Assembly: GCF_009176305.1 (NCBI RefSeq)
Contig: NZ_BLAJ01000012.1
Coordinates: 42,961-106,960, forward strand
Direction: 5' to 3'
Source: Martinezella dioscoreae
Lineage (GTDB): Bacteria > Pseudomonadota > Alphaproteobacteria > Rhizobiales > Rhizobiaceae
DNA: 64,000 nt
Shown here: positions 62,542-64,000 of the stretch, one piece after another
How positions within the stretch are numbered: position 1 is the stretch's first letter
Layout: the number at the start of each line of letters is the position of its first letter
Translations under genes and position numbers: made by a program
The notes under the pieces: generated by a model
Told to the model about the DNA's origin: nothing
The model's database searches: none
What the model saw: the letters and a program-made list of their open reading frames with translations, nothing else

Positions 62542-63947
62542 CTAATGTGAGAAGGCTTTCAATTGATAATAGATTCCGATCATGGGATTTCTGACCCGGT
62601 GACCGGATAGGGACTTTTCTCTCTTTAAGGCCCGCCAAGCGGGCTGACAAATCGGCAAGCGATTTGTGACGACACCCGTTCGGGTGTCTTTACCAAACCT
62701 TGCGGACCCGGCATTCGTGGTAGGACGGCGGTCCCGCCGTCCTAGGCACCTTCCGTCCGCGACTGCCACGCTTGGGCTTCGGGAATTGATGAACGCGGTA
62801 TCAAGCGAGGTCTTGATGTGGGCCGCGTAGAATTTTTCAATCATTTCGACGCTGGTGCGGCAATTTTTGGCAATCGCATAAACATCAGCACCTTCCATGA
62901 GACGCAGGCAGATATAGGTATGACGTAGGCTGTAAGCTGTTCGCGGCTTGCCGTCCCGGTCCAACTTAAGGTTCTGCGCTTCAAGAAGATTATTGAACAT
63001 CTTGAGATAATTGCCGGGGAACAGCAGATCGGTCGGTTGCGGAGCCTTAACGACGATCTCGCCGCCCTCTTTATCCTTCCCGCGAACCGGCTTTAGCCGG
63101 TCGCGCAAGCGCTCATAGGGCTTCACCGCACCCGGCATAGATTTGCACCAACCGATCCCGCGCTTGCCGCGCACCTCGATTTCAAGAATGCGTTCACGGC
63201 TATCGGGATCTTCGACAATGGTCACGTCGCGATGCTGGAGCTGCTTGGCCTCATCCGGGCGCAAGCCCGTGTTACCCATGAACAGGACGAACTCATGCAA
63301 CTGCTCGGCTTCCCAACGGAAGTGCGGGTTCTTCGGCTCCTGGCATTCTGGCGCGTAGCCTCGTAAAGCTGCTTGTATTCGACCGGGCTGAACCAAGGCC
63401 GGTGCGTAATTTTGCCCTGTGTCTTGTAAGGCGGCGACAGATCAGGAAGATGGGTGAGCCACTTGTGGCGGATCGCCGTTTTCAGGACCTGGCGCAACGT
63501 GCCGACTTCGTCGTGAAGCGTGCTGCGAGCCGGAGGCTTGCCAGTCACCGATCCCGAGATCCGGTGCACGCGGTAGTCTTGAACGGTCCCGGCATTGATC
63601 TCGGAAAGCCCCATCTTGCCGAAGAACGGGACGAGGTGCAGCCGCAGGCGGATACCGTGGCCCTCGATCCATTTGGGGCTTCGCTGGCCTTCGGTGATCA
63701 CACCATATTCCTGCTCAAACTTCTTGGCAGCCTCGGCGAAGGTGGTCTCCGATTTCAGGATGCCCGCCGCTGACTTGCCGCGCAGGCCGAGATACCAGTC
63801 TTCGGCAAATGCCTTCGCCTGCTAAAGCCCCGTTTCCTTGGTGCTGGTGCGATACTGGCGGCCCTTTACGGAGGCCGAGCAATGCCACGTCAGCCCCCCG
63901 CGCCGGTAGACGTTGACCTTTCCTCCGAGGATTTCGTGGCTCGCCAT
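62542..63947 (-). pseudogene. tyrosine recombinase/phage-type integrase, broken
   Basis: Reads from ATG 63947 (MASHEILGGKVNVYRRGG). It is interrupted by TAG at 63822-63824, then runs through the SAM-like core-binding domain (RLHLVPFFGKMGLSEINA). A frameshift follows at CC 63339-63340, and adding one C joins QNAR to EPKNPHFRWEAEQLHE. The catalytic domain has GLRPDEAKQLQHRD, YSLRHTYICLRL and the Tyr in MIEKFYAAH. Beyond about 62779 the frame leaves the family and enters a palindrome array, giving a 78-residue unrelated tail to 62542. A site-specific integrase of a genomic island, now probably inactive. Attachment site not found. Confidence 0.85.
62596..62744. repeat. array of five different perfect palindromes
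   Basis: In order: CCGGT-g-ACCGG (62596-62606); GCCCGC-caa-GCGGGC (62630-62644); ACAAATCG-gcaag-CGATTTGT (62647-62667); GACACCCG-tt-CGGGTGTC (62671-62688); TAGGACGGCGG-tc-CCGCCGTCCTA (62721-62744). All stems are perfect and none repeats another. The array covers the region that replaces the normal end of the integrase gene. Confidence 0.85.
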
Positions 63948-64000
63948 AAGGGCCCCCGTCGATCACATGGGAGGCCGACAAAGTATTGATAATCTCTGTA

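Noticed and set aside
62647..62744. CRISPR-like array
   Set aside because: The palindromes all differ from one another and there are no regular spacers or cas genes.
60241..63947. Genomic island inserted at tRNA-Leu by the integrase at 62.5-63.9 kb
   Set aside because: The tRNA 3' end faces away from the integrase, and no repeat of the tRNA end was seen on the right side. The integrase probably used a site beyond the window.

Overview
The window looks like the chromosome of a fast-growing rhizobium (Rhizobium sensu lato, Alphaproteobacteria). The evidence is the gene order rimP-nusA-ylxR-infB-rbfA-truB-rpsO-pnp followed by fabI/fabB/fabA and irr, a class II AroA collinear with the well-known Agrobacterium CP4 enzyme, a TIGR02300 acidic protein, many ABC sugar-uptake operons, high-GC codon use, and dispersed intergenic palindromes of a rhizobial type.

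Layout. 0-12 kb: translation and RNA metabolism (rimP, nusA, a YlxR-L7Ae fusion, infB, rbfA, truB, rpsO, pnp), interrupted by a frameshifted YcxB-like gene and an exported alpha/beta hydrolase. 12-19 kb: an RsmC-like methyltransferase, a GNAT acetyltransferase, the unsaturated fatty acid operon fabA-fabB-fabI on the minus strand, the divergent iron regulator irr, a TRIC-type membrane protein and a YdcF protein. 19.6-25.7 kb: an accessory stretch of small unknown, truncated and broken genes (SRAP fragment, phospholipase D pseudogene, an HTH/toxin-like operon with a perfect operator palindrome), ending at tRNA-Ala(GGC). 25.9-31.3 kb: TIGR02300 protein, aroA, a PaiB-like protein, cmk and rpsA. 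31.3-40 kb: a low-complexity protein, an RNase D-type exonuclease, a MerR/XRE/cupin regulator divergent from gabT-gabD with a perfect 19-bp palindrome between them, a PPP phosphatase and a CopD-like protein.

40-48.2 kb: a carbohydrate module, with a TIM-barrel isomerase and an AraC (MelR-like) regulator divergent from an ABC transporter operon (binding protein, two permeases, ATPase) and a Gfo/Idh/MocA-aldo/keto reductase fusion. 48.5-57.1 kb: ogt, a small unknown gene, and a second carbohydrate module. In that module a ROK repressor is divergent from binding protein, two permeases, SIS isomerase/deglycase, PfkB kinase and ATPase. The kinase plus SIS pair suggests use of an amino sugar or Amadori-type compound.

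57.5-64 kb: an outer-membrane beta-barrel protein, small envelope proteins, tRNA-Leu(TAA), and a degraded accessory stretch with three broken genes (a lipoprotein, an unknown protein and a tyrosine recombinase), a parDE toxin-antitoxin pair with its operator, and a run of five perfect palindromes. Each of the five frameshifts reconstructed in the window (one at 6.25 kb, four after 59.9 kb) can be repaired by adding one base to an existing same-base pair or run. This points either to sequencing undercalls or to recent decay by slippage.

No CRISPR array, complete insertion sequence or rRNA operon was seen. Starts were moved from the longest frame where a ribosome-binding site or family N-terminus supported it. 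All family assignments are from reading the protein sequence; no database search was run.
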